Source: Enhydrobacter sp.
GTDB taxonomy: Bacteria > Pseudomonadota > Alphaproteobacteria > Reyranellales > Reyranellaceae
Reading direction: 5' to 3'
Length of the DNA: 64,000 nucleotides
Assembly (NCBI RefSeq): GCF_030246845.1
Contig: NZ_CP126889.1
Coordinates: 2,909,001 to 2,973,000, forward strand
Positions 50,199-59,837 of the stretch are shown piece after piece. The translations under genes and the position numbers were made by a program. Every line of letters begins with the position of its first letter. Position 1 is the stretch's first letter. A model generated the notes under the pieces. The model saw only the letters and a list, made by a program, of their open reading frames with translations, was not told the DNA's origin and did no database searches.

Positions 50199-51359
50199 TC
50201 AGGCGATCTCCTTCATCACCGACCAGAGGTCGGCCTTGCGCTCGAAGCCGATGCCGGGCGCATCGGGCAGGCCGACGCGGCCGTCGACCACCGGGCAGTC
50301 GTCGGCGAAGCCGCCGAATGGCGCGAACACCTGGGGATAGGATTCGTTGCCGCCGCATTGCAGGCCGACCGCGATGTTGAGGGCGAACTGGTGGCCGCCG
50401 TGCGGGACGCAGCGTCTCGGCGACCAGCCGTTGGCCTTCAGCATGTCGAGCGTCCGCAGATATTCGACCAGGCCATAGGACAGGGCGGGATCGAACTGCA
50501 GGATGTCGCGATCGGGCCGCAGCCCGCCATGGCGGATGAGGTTGCGGGCGTCCTGCATCGAGAACAGGTTCTCGCCGGTCGCCAGCGGCGGCGCATATTG
50601 CGTGGCGAGCGCCGCATGGGCGAGATAGTCGAGCGGATCGAGTGGCTCCTCGTACCAGCGCAGCCCCAGCGATTCGATCGCGCGGCCGAACTCGATGGCG
50701 GTCGGCAGGTCGAACTTGCCGTTGACGTCGACGGCCAGCCGGTCGCCCGAGCCGACGATGTTCAGGACCGCACCGATACGCTTCAGATCCTCGGCAAGCG
50801 GCGCGCCGCCCACCTTCATCTTCACGCACGAATAGCCGAGGTTGAGGTAGTGCTTCATCTCGTCCTTCAGGCCTTCGAGGTCCTTGCCGGGATAGTAGTA
50901 GCCACCAGCCGCGTAGACCCACGCCTTGTCGTCGTGCCTGCCCCCGTTGTAGCGCTCGGCGAGCAGCTTCCAGAGCGGCACGCGCATGGCCTTGGCGACG
51001 GCGTCCCACAGCGCCATGTCGACCACGCCCACGGCCACCGAGCGCTCGCCATGGCCGCCCGGCTTTTCGTTGGCCATCATGGCCGCCCAGCACCTCGCCG
51101 GGTCGAGCAGGCCCTTGTCGTCGAGCAGGGAGTCGGGCTTGGCGTCCAGCAGGCGCTTGACGAAACGTTCGTTGAGCAGGCCGTGCTGGGCATAGCGGCC
51201 GTTGGAGTTGAAGCCGTAGCCCACCACGCGCTTGCCCTCGACCTTGAGATCGGTGACCACCGCGACCACCGAGGCGGTCATCTGGCTGAAGTCGATATAG
51301 GCGTTGGCGATGCTGGACCGGATCGGCGAGACGATGTCGCGAATGGCGACGATGCGCAT
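50199..51359 (-). CDS. tarD: Enolase-superfamily dehydratase, D-tartrate dehydratase-like
   Basis: A 386-aa enolase-superfamily enzyme. It closely follows the D-tartrate dehydratase pattern as I recall it from Bradyrhizobium: ANAYIDFSQMTASVVAVVTD, VGYGFNSNGRY, MMANEKPGGHGERSVAVG and RCVPHGGHQFALNIA. The catalytic Lys is in CVKMKVGGAP, the metal ligands are Asp in LAVDVNGKFDL and Glu residues in WYEEPLD and TGENLFS, and the His base is in PHGGHQ. The predicted reaction is D-tartrate to oxaloacetate. A related sugar-acid substrate is possible. Confidence 0.8.
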   Translation of the reverse strand: MRIVAIRDIVSPIRSSIANAYIDFSQMTASVVAVVTDLKVEGKRVVGYGFNSNGRYAQHGLLNERFVKRLLDAKPDSLLDDKGLLDPARCWAAMMANEKPGGHGERSVAVGVVDMALWDAVAKAMRVPLWKLLAERYNGGRHDDKAWVYAAGGYYYPGKDLEGLKDEMKHYLNLGYSCVKMKVGGAPLAEDLKRIGAVLNIVGSGDRLAVDVNGKFDLPTAIEFGRAIESLGLRWYEEPLDPLDYLAHAALATQYAPPLATGENLFSMQDARNLIRHGGLRPDRDILQFDPALSYGLVEYLRTLDMLKANGWSPRRCVPHGGHQFALNIAVGLQCGGNESYPQVFAPFGGFADDCPVVDGRVGLPDAPGIGFERKADLWSVMKEIA

Positions 51360-51447
51360 GGGTCAACCCGCAATGAATGAACTATCCGCCTTTTCTACAG
51401 GTCCCGGCGCCGGTTCGCCAGCGATGGCCGGCCGGCGAGCCTGTGAG

Positions 51448-52656
51448 TCACGCCACGAAGACGGCCCGGCGACTGTGGCGGAATAGAAGCCACCAGGCGA
51501 TGGCGCCGTTCAGCGCGTTCCAGGCGATGCCGTTGATGAAGGCCGCGCGATAGGAGCCGGTGAGGTCGAACAGGGCGCCGCCCATCCAGCCCCCCAGCGC
51601 CATGCCGACGATCGTCGCCGAGACCGCGAGGCCGATGCGCGCGCCGGCCTCGCGTGGCGGGAAATATTCACGGACGATGATGGCGTAGCTCGGCACGATG
51701 CCGCCCTGGAACAGGCCGAACAGCGCCGACACGACATAGAGCGACACCAGTGAATCGGCGATCAGGTAGAGGAGCAGCGCCACCGCCTGCAGCGTCGAGC
51801 CGAGCAGCAGCGTCTTGATGCCGCCGACGCGATCGGCGATCCAGCCCGAGCCGATGCGGCTCACGATGCCGAAACCCAGCATCAGCGAGAGCATGATCGC
51901 ACCCTGGGCCACGCCGTAGCCGAGATCGGCGCAGTAGGCGACGATATGGACCTGCGGCATCGACATCGCCACGCAGCAGCCGACGCCGGCGAGCGCCAGC
52001 CAGGCCTGCAGGGCGGCCGGCGAGAGGCCGAGCGCCCGCGCGGAGTGAAGGTGGGCGGTCGCGGCCGTCGATTCGGTTTCATGCTGCGCAAGCCGGCGAC
52101 GCAGCGCGAGGCCGAGCGGCAGCATGGCAACCAGGCAGATGATGGCCACCGTGAGGTAAGCGGAACGCCAGCCGTGATCGCTCACGAGGTGTTCCACGAT
52201 CGGCGGCCAGATGGCGCCGGCGAAATAGTTGCCCGAGGAGCAGATCGCGACCGCGAGGCCGCGCCGCTTCGTGAACCAGTGCGAGAGATCGGCGACCAGG
52301 GGGCTGAAGGTGGCGGCCGAGCCGAGCCCGATCAGGACCTGCGCCGCCGCGAACATCATCACGGTGGGTGCATAGGCCGCGGCCACGAAGCCTGCCGCCA
52401 GCAGCAGCGTGCTCACGACGATCGTCACGAGCGCGCCGCGCGTGTCGATCAGGCGGCCCAGCGCGATGCTGCCGATGCCGAAGCCCAGCATGGCGGCGGT
52501 GTAGGAGAACGATACGTCGGCGCGGGTGACGCCGAAGTCCGTCTGGATGGCAGGCAGCGCCACCACGACGGCCCACATGCCCACGCCGCCCACGGTGCTG
52601 ATGGTGACGCTGGCGGCAAGGCGCCACCAGGCATAACGCGAATCGGCTTCACTCAT
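51448..52656 (-). CDS. Major facilitator superfamily transporter
   Basis: A 402-aa 12-span transporter. Hydrophobic spans begin at VTISTVGGVGMWAVVVALPA, and the MFS motif A-like loop is seen in IALGRLIDTRGALV and again in RIGSGWIADRVGGIKTL. It resembles the oxalate/formate antiporter-like carboxylate carriers. Its place between the SMP-30 gene and the tartrate dehydratase-like gene, all on one strand, suggests uptake of the organic acid used by the cluster. Confidence 0.88.
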   Translation of the reverse strand: MSEADSRYAWWRLAASVTISTVGGVGMWAVVVALPAIQTDFGVTRADVSFSYTAAMLGFGIGSIALGRLIDTRGALVTIVVSTLLLAAGFVAAAYAPTVMMFAAAQVLIGLGSAATFSPLVADLSHWFTKRRGLAVAICSSGNYFAGAIWPPIVEHLVSDHGWRSAYLTVAIICLVAMLPLGLALRRRLAQHETESTAATAHLHSARALGLSPAALQAWLALAGVGCCVAMSMPQVHIVAYCADLGYGVAQGAIMLSLMLGFGIVSRIGSGWIADRVGGIKTLLLGSTLQAVALLLYLIADSLVSLYVVSALFGLFQGGIVPSYAIIVREYFPPREAGARIGLAVSATIVGMALGGWMGGALFDLTGSYRAAFINGIAWNALNGAIAWWLLFRHSRRAVFVA

Positions 52657-52677
52657 ATCCTTGCCTTCGATCGGCGG

Positions 52678-53622
52678 TCAGCCGCCGGCGACACCCTGGG
52701 TGTTGACGTACAGGGCGTAAAGAGAATGGCTCGCAGCCATGAACAGCCGGTTGCGATAACGTCCGCCGAAGCAGACGTTGGCGCAGCGCTCCGGCAGGTC
52801 GATATGACCGATCGGCCTGCCCTCGGGGTTGAAGACGCGCACGCCGTCGAGCTCGGCGCTGCCCATGCCCCAGCCGCACCACAGATTGCCGTCGACATCG
52901 ACGCGGAAGCCGTCCGGCGAGCCACCGGGACCGGCGTCGATCAGGACCTTGCCCTTGCCCAGCCTGGCGCCGTCGTCGAGCAGGTCGTAGGCGAGGATCT
53001 GCCGATGCGGCTCGGCGCGCGAGGCGACGACGTAGAGCTTCTTCTCGTCGGGCGAGAAGGCAAGACCGTTCGGCCCCGGCACGTCGTCCACCATCACGGC
53101 GAGCTTGCCGGTTTGTGTGTCGAGCCGGTAGACGGCGGGCTTGTTCTCGCTCTCGTCCCTGTGGCCCTCGTAGTAGCCCAGGATGCCGAACACCGGATCG
53201 GTGAACCAGATCGAATGATCGGATTTCACCACGACGTCGTTCGGCGAGTTGAGCTTCCTGCCGTTGTAGGAATCGGCCAGCACGGTGATCGAGCCGTCGT
53301 ACTCGGTGCGCACCACGCGCCGCGTGTCGTGCTCACAGCCGACCAGCCGGCCCTGGCGGTCGCGCGTGTGGCCGTTGGCGTTGTTGGAGGGCTTGCGAAA
53401 GATCGAGACCGCGCCGGTCTCCTCGTCCCAGCGCAGGATCCTGTTGTTGGGAATGTCGCTCCACAGGAGGTATCTGCCGTCGCCGAAATAGACCGGCCCC
53501 TCCGACCAGCGGCAGCCGGTGTAGAGCCGTTCGACCGAAGCGAGCGGCAGGCGATACCGGTTGAAGGCGGGATCCAGCACACGGACCGCCGGGTCGGGAT
53601 AGCGCTCGTTCGGCTGCCACAT
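52678..53622 (-). CDS. SMP-30/gluconolactonase-family lactonase
   Basis: A 314-aa six-bladed beta-propeller hydrolase. ATG 53622 has GCGAGGAAACG before it. WSEGPVYFGDGRYLLWSDIP with NNRILRWDEE, KLNSPNDVVVKSDHSIWFTD and GPNGLAFSPDEKKLYVV are diagnostic, with the metal-binding Glu, Asn and Asp in those blocks. It probably opens a sugar lactone feeding the neighbouring dehydratase. No signal peptide. Confidence 0.9.
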   Translation of the reverse strand: MWQPNERYPDPAVRVLDPAFNRYRLPLASVERLYTGCRWSEGPVYFGDGRYLLWSDIPNNRILRWDEETGAVSIFRKPSNNANGHTRDRQGRLVGCEHDTRRVVRTEYDGSITVLADSYNGRKLNSPNDVVVKSDHSIWFTDPVFGILGYYEGHRDESENKPAVYRLDTQTGKLAVMVDDVPGPNGLAFSPDEKKLYVVASRAEPHRQILAYDLLDDGARLGKGKVLIDAGPGGSPDGFRVDVDGNLWCGWGMGSAELDGVRVFNPEGRPIGHIDLPERCANVCFGGRYRNRLFMAASHSLYALYVNTQGVAGG

Positions 53623-53657
53623 CGTTTCCTCGCCCTCGTTCTTTCTGCGGCGGCACT

Positions 53658-54821
53658 CTAGCCAGCGATCCTGCGAAAGACATCGACGAAACGTTCGACA
53701 TCCTCCTCGTCGTTGTAGACGTGCGGGCTGAGGCGCAGGCGGCCGAGTCGCGGCGCGGCATGGACGTTCTCGGCGGCGAGCTTCTTCGGCAAGTCCGTCG
53801 GCATCCCCTTGGGGAAGGCGACGCTCAGAATGTGCGGTGCGCGAAGCTTCGTCTCGGGCAGGCGGACATCGAGATTGCCGAGGCCGTCGGCGAGCTTCGC
53901 CGTCAACATCGAGAGCCGCCCGACGATCGCCTCGTTGCCCCAGCCCGCCATCATCTCCATGCCGATCGCCGCCATCTCGAGCGAAATGAAATGGTCGCGC
54001 TCGCCCATGTCGTAGCGTCGCGCATCTTCGCGATAGGAGAGATCGCGGAAGTACACGGTGTCCTCGGCCGAGACGGCCTTGCGCGCCGCCGCGGTCTGTT
54101 CGAGCGGCACGCCGGCCTGGCGCCGCCGGGCGACGTACATGAAGGCGCGGCCGTAGGGGCCGAGCACCCACTTGTAGGTCGGGAAGATCAGGAAATCGGG
54201 ATCGAGTGTCCCCACGTCGATGCGCCGCACACCGACATCGTGCGTCGCATCGACCAGGAAGGCGGCGCCCTGTCGCTTCAATGCCGCGGCGATCCGCATC
54301 GCATCGAGCGCGCCGCCATCGGACCAGTGGACCGACGAGATCGAGGCCAGGGCGAGCGGGGCCGCGCCTTTGCGCTCGATCGCTTCCAGCACGGCCGATG
54401 TCCAATCGCCATCAGCCGGCTGTTTCACCGTCTCGACCGTGAAGCCGCCGGCGCCGGCCCTATTGACCCATTCGAGCACCGGCGAGCTGTGATCGTTCTC
54501 GAGCACGAGAACGCGACGACCCCGTTCGACCGTCAGCACCTTGCCCGCCGTCGAGACGCCATAGCCGACCGAGGGGATGAGCGCGACGTCGCTCGGGTCG
54601 GCGCCGATCAGCGTGGCGGCGGCCTTGCGGGCGCGCTCGTGCTGGCCGGCGGCGAAATCGCCCGGAAGCGTCCATGGCTGCCCTTTGCGTCCGATGGCGG
54701 CCCGCCCGGCCTCCTGCACGGCGCGCGGCAGGGGGCTCCAGGACGCGGCATTGAAGAAGCAGACATCGCGCGGCATGTCGAACAGGGCGCGCTGACAGGG
54801 CAACATCGGGATCGGCTCCAT
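53658..54821 (-). CDS. Class V-fold PLP-dependent aminotransferase
   Basis: A 387-aa PLP enzyme of the class V fold. The phosphate-binding stretch is IPSVGYGVSTAGKVL, the cofactor Asp/His are in LVDATHDVGV and the Schiff-base Lys in FPTYKWVLGPYG. It may act as an aminotransferase, a cysteine desulfurase-like enzyme or an isopenicillin-N epimerase-like racemase. It is the first gene of the minus-strand cluster leading to SMP-30, MFS and the dehydratase. Confidence 0.86.
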   Translation of the reverse strand: MEPIPMLPCQRALFDMPRDVCFFNAASWSPLPRAVQEAGRAAIGRKGQPWTLPGDFAAGQHERARKAAATLIGADPSDVALIPSVGYGVSTAGKVLTVERGRRVLVLENDHSSPVLEWVNRAGAGGFTVETVKQPADGDWTSAVLEAIERKGAAPLALASISSVHWSDGGALDAMRIAAALKRQGAAFLVDATHDVGVRRIDVGTLDPDFLIFPTYKWVLGPYGRAFMYVARRRQAGVPLEQTAAARKAVSAEDTVYFRDLSYREDARRYDMGERDHFISLEMAAIGMEMMAGWGNEAIVGRLSMLTAKLADGLGNLDVRLPETKLRAPHILSVAFPKGMPTDLPKKLAAENVHAAPRLGRLRLSPHVYNDEEDVERFVDVFRRIAG

Positions 54822-54977
54822 CGCTCGAGGGCGGGGAGCCTAGCACGCCGGCGGCTTAGTTTTTTGCAGCGTGCCATGAGGACCTCTCGTCTGTGATTAC
54901 CCGCCGCGTCATTGAGGCGGCGATGGGTGCGGGCCATCTTCGACCGGACCGCACAGTTGCGGCCGAAGGAGGGAGAG

Positions 54978-55232
54978 ATGAGCTTCCAGTCCCGTCGTCC
55001 CTTGTCCGATCGGGCCTTGTCCGATCAGGACCTGTTGTCGAGCAGTGCTGCAAGGTCGCCGCTGCGGCGGCGCTTCTTCTTCACGATGGCGGTATGGCGC
55101 GAGCGCGTGCAGGCGCGGCGCTGTCTGGCCAGCATGGACGCCCGCAGCCTGCGTGAGATTGGCATCTCGCCGATTGCCGCTGCCTACGAGTGCGGCAAGC
55201 CCTTCTGGCAAAAAATCGGTCCGCTACGCTGA
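54978..55232 (+). CDS. DUF1127 small protein
   Basis: An 84-aa protein from ATG 54978 with AAGGAGGGAGAG upstream. The C-terminal DUF1127 domain reads RERVQARRCLASMDARSLRE followed by IGISPIAAAYECGKPFW. The first 40 residues hold a short repeat (LSDRALSDQD). DUF1127 proteins are small, basic and some bind RNA or respond to phosphate and stress in alphaproteobacteria. Stand-alone gene. Confidence 0.85.
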   Translation: MSFQSRRPLSDRALSDQDLLSSSAARSPLRRRFFFTMAVWRERVQARRCLASMDARSLREIGISPIAAAYECGKPFWQKIGPLR

Positions 55233-55404
55233 TTTTCTGGCTGCTTCTCACTGTCGTCATAATTATCGTCCAGGAACCCTAGGCTCCCCGGCACGTTAAT
55301 TGCCCGCGCAGGCGCGGGAGTCCGGGGGCGCCGCCGGCGGCGTATTCCACTTGAATACCCGCCGCGCTATGGGTTGCAACACAGCAGCGGCAAGGACCTC
55401 CTGG

Positions 55405-56157
55405 ATGACACCTCCGGACCTCGACCGGAAATCGGCGCTTTTTCTCGACCTCGACGGCACCCTCCTCGAAATTGCTGCGACTCCGGAGCAGGTCGTCGTG
55501 CCGGCAGGCTTGCCTGCGCTTCTCGCTCATCTCCATCACCAGCTCGGCGGGGCGCTTGCCATTGTGACCGGCCGGCCGCTGCCGCAGATCGACGACCTTC
55601 TTCGGCCGTTCTCGCCCAGCGCCGCCGGCGAGCATGGCGTTTCGCTGCGCTATGCCGACGGCACGCGCGAAGAGTTGCCGGCGGGCCTCGCCGTGCCGGC
55701 CGCATGGCGCGAGGCGCTCGAGGCGGCGGCCGAACGCTGGCCCGGCGTGCTGGTCGAGCCCAAGCCGCACGGTCTTGCCGTGCACTACCGGCTGGCGCCC
55801 GAGTACGGCAACGAGGTCTGGCGGCTGGTGCGCGAGCTGGTGCCACCCGAGCATCCCTGGTTCCACCTCGTGCCGGCGCGCGAGGCCGTCGAGATCGGCC
55901 TGCGGGCCGCGTCCAAGGGCAACGCCGTCGAGCGCCTGATGGCCCATGCGCCGTTCCACGGCCGCAGGCCGATCTTCATCGGTGACGATTTCACCGACGA
56001 AGCCGGCATGAGCAAGGCCCGCGAGCTGGGTGGCCTCGGCCTGCGTGTCGCCGAGGTGTTCGGCGGCGATCCGGCCAATGTGCGGGCCTGGCTGATGCAA
56101 GGGGCGCGGCAGCTCGACGGCCATGCAGCCCCGGCCGCCGCGGGGGCGATGCCGTGA
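55405..56157 (+). CDS. otsB: Trehalose-6-phosphate phosphatase
   Basis: A HAD-superfamily phosphatase making trehalose from trehalose-6-phosphate. ATG 55405 gives 250 aa with the catalytic motif SALFLDLDGTLLEI near the N-terminus; the frame allows an earlier ATG at 55300 but those 35 residues look non-homologous. IVTGRPLPQIDDLL and the late PIFIGDDFTDEAGMSKA are the other HAD motifs. Its stop overlaps the GH15 start (GTGA). Confidence 0.92.
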   Translation: MTPPDLDRKSALFLDLDGTLLEIAATPEQVVVPAGLPALLAHLHHQLGGALAIVTGRPLPQIDDLLRPFSPSAAGEHGVSLRYADGTREELPAGLAVPAAWREALEAAAERWPGVLVEPKPHGLAVHYRLAPEYGNEVWRLVRELVPPEHPWFHLVPAREAVEIGLRAASKGNAVERLMAHAPFHGRRPIFIGDDFTDEAGMSKARELGGLGLRVAEVFGGDPANVRAWLMQGARQLDGHAAPAAAGAMP

Positions 56158-57956
56158 GAGGGCTCGATCTCGGTGTGGTCGGCAATTGCGCGATCGCGAG
56201 CCTGATCGATCGCAACGGCCGTCATGTCTGGCATGGCGTAGGACGCCTCGACGGCGATCCGGTCTTCAATGCGCTGCTGGGCGGCAACGATCCGCAGAGC
56301 GGCTACATGGACGCCGTGGTCGCCGGCGCCAAGGAGCCGGGGCATCAGCGCTACCTGCCGAACACGGCCATCCTCGAAACGACGATCGACGGCGCGGGCG
56401 GCACCGTGCGCATCGTCGACTTCGCCCCGCGCTTTCGCCGCTTCGGCCGCATGTTCCGCCCGCCCATGCTGGTGCGGCGCCTGGAGCCGGTCGCCGGCCG
56501 GCCGCGCATCACGATCCGGTTGCGGCCGACCTTCTCCTATGGTGCATACAAACCGCAGACCACAAGCGGCAGCAATCACATCCGCTTCGTGGGCGACGCG
56601 GCCGTCCTGCGGCTCACCACCGACGGTTCGATCACCTACATCCTGCACGAGACCGAATTCGCACTCGACCGGCCGCTGACCCTGATCGTGGGGGCCGACG
56701 AGAGCATCACCGAGGGGCCCGACTGGCTGGCGCGCACCTTCCTCGCCGAGACCGAGGCCTACTGGCACACCTGGGTGCGCGACCTCAACATTCCGTTCGA
56801 CTGGCAGATGGCGGTGATCCGCGCCGCGATCACGCTCAAGCTTTGCAGCTTCGAGGATACGGGCGCGGTCCTGGCGGCGCTCACGACTTCCGTGCCCGAG
56901 GCGGCGGATACGCCGCGCACATGGGACTACCGATTCTCCTGGCTGCGCGATTCCTTCTTCACGGTGACGGCGCTCAACCGGCTCTCGGCGACGCGCACGA
57001 TGGAACGGTTCGTGCGGTTCATCGTCGACGTCGTCGAGGCCGGCAGCGCGCACGGCGGCGCCGATCAGATCGCGCCGCTCTTCCCCATCGCGCCGGGCAT
57101 GGATACGGCGGAGCGCATCATCGACACGCTGCCCGGCTATCGCGGCTGCGGACCGGTGCGCATCGGCAATGACGCGGTCGTCCAGCGGCAGAACGATACC
57201 TACGGCTCCATGGTCCTGACTGCGGCGCAGATGTTCTGGGACGAGCGCCTGCCGCGCCACGGCGACATCGAGCTCTATCGACGCCTGTGCGTGGTGGGAA
57301 ACGAGGCCCACAAGGCGGCGCTCACGCCCGACGCCGGCCTCTGGGAGTATCGCGAGCGGGAGGAGGTCCACACCTTTTCCGCGGCGATGTGCTGGGCCGC
57401 GCAGCACCGGCTGGGCATGATCGCGCGCCGCGTCGGCGTCGATTCGGAGTCGCGCGAATGGCTGGCCCGCGCCGGCGTGCTGCGCCAGGAGATCCTGCAG
57501 CGCGCCACCATGGCGGAAGGCTGGCTGTCCGGTGTTCTCGATCGCCAGATGGCCGATGCCGCGAGCCTGGTCCTGCCCGAGATCGGGCTGCTGCGGTCCG
57601 ACGATCCGCGTTTCCATGCCACGCTCGACATGGTCGGCAAGCGGCTGGTCAGGAACGGCTTCGTCATGCGCTATGTCGAGGCCGACGATTTCGGCAAGCC
57701 GTCGAACGCCTTTCTGGTCTGCACGTTCTGGTATATCGACGCGCTGGCGAGCGCCGGACGGCGGGAGGAAGCACTCGAACTCTTCAACAACGTGCTGGGA
57801 CAGCGCAACCACGTCGGGCTCCTGTCGGAGGATCTCGATCCGCATACCGGCGAGCTGTGGGGGAACTTCCCGCAGACCTACTCGCAGGTCGGATTGATCC
57901 TGTCGGCCATGCGCCTGTCGCGAAGCTGGGAGGAAGGGCTATGGCACGCCTCATAA
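56154..57956 (+). CDS. Glycoside hydrolase family 15 protein
   Basis: A 600-aa GH15 enzyme (glucoamylase/trehalase type) starting at GTG 56154. An N-terminal beta-sandwich (about 1-220) begins LGVVGNCAIASLIDRNGRHV. The (alpha/alpha)6 barrel follows with TWDYRFSWLRDSFFT, the probable acid Glu in DAGLWEYREREEVHT, and LSEDLDPHTGELWGNFPQTY carrying the second Glu. No signal peptide, so it is cytoplasmic. Sandwiched and overlapped by otsB and otsA, it probably acts on trehalose or a related alpha-glucan. Mycobacterial relatives include trehalases. Confidence 0.9.
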   Translation: MRGLDLGVVGNCAIASLIDRNGRHVWHGVGRLDGDPVFNALLGGNDPQSGYMDAVVAGAKEPGHQRYLPNTAILETTIDGAGGTVRIVDFAPRFRRFGRMFRPPMLVRRLEPVAGRPRITIRLRPTFSYGAYKPQTTSGSNHIRFVGDAAVLRLTTDGSITYILHETEFALDRPLTLIVGADESITEGPDWLARTFLAETEAYWHTWVRDLNIPFDWQMAVIRAAITLKLCSFEDTGAVLAALTTSVPEAADTPRTWDYRFSWLRDSFFTVTALNRLSATRTMERFVRFIVDVVEAGSAHGGADQIAPLFPIAPGMDTAERIIDTLPGYRGCGPVRIGNDAVVQRQNDTYGSMVLTAAQMFWDERLPRHGDIELYRRLCVVGNEAHKAALTPDAGLWEYREREEVHTFSAAMCWAAQHRLGMIARRVGVDSESREWLARAGVLRQEILQRATMAEGWLSGVLDRQMADAASLVLPEIGLLRSDDPRFHATLDMVGKRLVRNGFVMRYVEADDFGKPSNAFLVCTFWYIDALASAGRREEALELFNNVLGQRNHVGLLSEDLDPHTGELWGNFPQTYSQVGLILSAMRLSRSWEEGLWHAS

Positions 57957-59335
57957 TCGTTTCCAATCGGGTGCCGATTCCGAAGTCGCGCGGCGCCTCG
58001 GCCGGCGGCCTAACCGTTGCGCTGCGCGATCTCCTGACGCCGGGAACCATGTGGTTCGGCTGGAGCGGCCGGCTGTCGTCGGATCCGTCGCCGCAGCCTT
58101 CGCTCGTCGAGGCGCGGGGGGTCACCTACGCGACCATCGATCTCAAGTCGGAGACCTATCGCGGCTACTATGTCGGCTTCGCCAACGGGGCGTTGTGGCC
58201 GCTGCTGCATTTCCGGCTTGGGCTCATGCAGTACCACCGCGAGGACTACGACGACTATCTGTCGGTCAACCAGGCCTTCGCCGAGTCGCTGGCCCAGGTG
58301 GTGCAGCCGGACGACACGGTCTGGGCGCACGACTACCATCTCGTTCCGTTCGCGCGCATGCTGCGCCAGCAGGGCTTCCGCGGGCCGCTCGGCTTCTTCC
58401 TGCACGTCCCGTTCGTGCCGCCCTCGATGCTCGAGGCGATGCCGGTCGGCCGCGAGCTGGTGGCCGACCTTTGCGCCTACGACCTCGTCGGCTTCCAGAC
58501 CGAGGAGCATGCGCGCGACTTCCGCGACTGCGCGCAGCGCCTGCTCGGCGCCACCGTGAAGGGCGAGTGGGTGCGGCTGAACGGCCGCAGCATGCGCGCC
58601 TTCGCCGATCCGATCGGCATCGATGCCGAATCCTTCCACAACGACGCCGAGCGCGCGGCGAACGATCCGCTGGTCAAGCGCGTCGCCGGCAGCCTCGCCG
58701 GCCGGGCGCTCGCCATCGGCGTCGACCGCATGGACTATTCGAAGGGCCTGCCGCAGCGCTTCGAGGCCTACGGCCGGCTGTTCGAGCGCCATCCCGAGCA
58801 CCGCCGCCGCGTGCACTTCCTGCAGATCTGCCCGCGCTCGCGCGAGGAGGTCGACGAGTACCGCAAGCTGAGAATCGAGCTCGACCGCCTGACCGGCCGC
58901 ATCAACGGCCGCTTCTCGGAGTTCGACTGGACACCGCTGCGCTACAGCGCGCGCGCCGCGCCGCGCACCACCCTGGCCGGCCTCTACCGGATCGGGCGCA
59001 TCGGGCTGGTGACGCCGCTGCGCGACGGCATGAACCTGGTCGCCAAGGAGTTCATCGCCGCGCAGGCGGACGAGGATCCGGGCGTGCTGGTGCTGTCGCA
59101 GTTCGCCGGCGCCGCCCAGGAGATGACCGAGGCGCTGATCGTCAATCCGTTCGATCCCGATGCCATTGCCGATGCCATGCATCACGCCCTGATCATGCCG
59201 GCAACCGAGCGCAAGGAGCGTCATCAGGCGCTGAGGGAGAAGGTGTTCCGCAGCACCGCGCAGGCCTATTGCACGCGCTTCATGGAGGCGCTGCTGTCGA
59301 TCAAGGCCCAGTCGGTGCCGCGCGCCGTTGCCTGA
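57941..59335 (+). CDS. otsA: Trehalose-6-phosphate synthase
   Basis: A 464-aa GT20 glycosyltransferase joining UDP-glucose and glucose-6-phosphate. ATG 57941 lies 16 bases inside the GH15 gene and has GAGGAAGGGCT upstream. [56 protein letters not shown] and [18 protein letters not shown] are the GT20 hallmarks. Full length. The three overlapping genes form a trehalose synthesis and turnover operon. Confidence 0.96.
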   Translation: MARLIIVSNRVPIPKSRGASAGGLTVALRDLLTPGTMWFGWSGRLSSDPSPQPSLVEARGVTYATIDLKSETYRGYYVGFANGALWPLLHFRLGLMQYHREDYDDYLSVNQAFAESLAQVVQPDDTVWAHDYHLVPFARMLRQQGFRGPLGFFLHVPFVPPSMLEAMPVGRELVADLCAYDLVGFQTEEHARDFRDCAQRLLGATVKGEWVRLNGRSMRAFADPIGIDAESFHNDAERAANDPLVKRVAGSLAGRALAIGVDRMDYSKGLPQRFEAYGRLFERHPEHRRRVHFLQICPRSREEVDEYRKLRIELDRLTGRINGRFSEFDWTPLRYSARAAPRTTLAGLYRIGRIGLVTPLRDGMNLVAKEFIAAQADEDPGVLVLSQFAGAAQEMTEALIVNPFDPDAIADAMHHALIMPATERKERHQALREKVFRSTAQAYCTRFMEALLSIKAQSVPRAVA

Positions 59336-59365
59336 TCGGCGCTGTCGTGACGTAGCCGACCTCGG

Positions 59366-59836
59366 TTACGGTAGAGCCTCGTTCGGTCGGCCATACAGCG
59401 CTTCGAGCTCGGCAAGCCTGGTGATGATGTGGCCGCCGGCTTTTCTACCACAGCCGCGTGACGTGACGCCGTATCGATCGAAGGCTCTTTCATTTGAAAT
59501 CAACGCGAGACCGTCGATCAAAGACTGGGCGATCAACATTCGATCGAACGGATCTCGATGCGGGCCATCCAGGGCGCCCGCATGTTCGGCATGGGCCATC
59601 GACAGGGCGAGCTCGCTGAATCCTTCGGCCGCTATGGCACCGGTCACGTCCCGGGCGATCGCCGCGGCATCCGGCAGCTTGCCAATCCTGAACTTCATTG
59701 CAATTTCCCAGGCCGTGACCGCACTGACGAAGATGTTGTTGTCCTCGGACTCGATCGCCGTTCGGGCTTTTCTCGTCAAAGCCCGTTCACCCGCCAACCA
59801 CCAGAGGAATGCATGCGTGTCCAGCAGGAGGCGCAC
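59366..59836 (-). CDS. vapC: PIN-domain toxin, VapC type
   Basis: A 156-aa PIN-domain ribonuclease starting at GTG 59836, one base after the antitoxin stop. LLLDTHAFLWWLAGE holds the first acidic residue, VSAVTAWEIAMKFRIGKL the second and DPFDRMLIAQSLIDGLALIS the third and fourth. Family members usually end shortly after DRYGV; here about 31 residues follow (SRGCGRKAGGHIITRLAELE and on), perhaps from loss of the original stop. Such toxins cleave tRNA or rRNA and are held by the antitoxin encoded just upstream. Confidence 0.88.
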   Translation of the reverse strand: MRLLLDTHAFLWWLAGERALTRKARTAIESEDNNIFVSAVTAWEIAMKFRIGKLPDAAAIARDVTGAIAAEGFSELALSMAHAEHAGALDGPHRDPFDRMLIAQSLIDGLALISNERAFDRYGVTSRGCGRKAGGHIITRLAELEALYGRPNEALP

Positions 59837-59837
59837 G

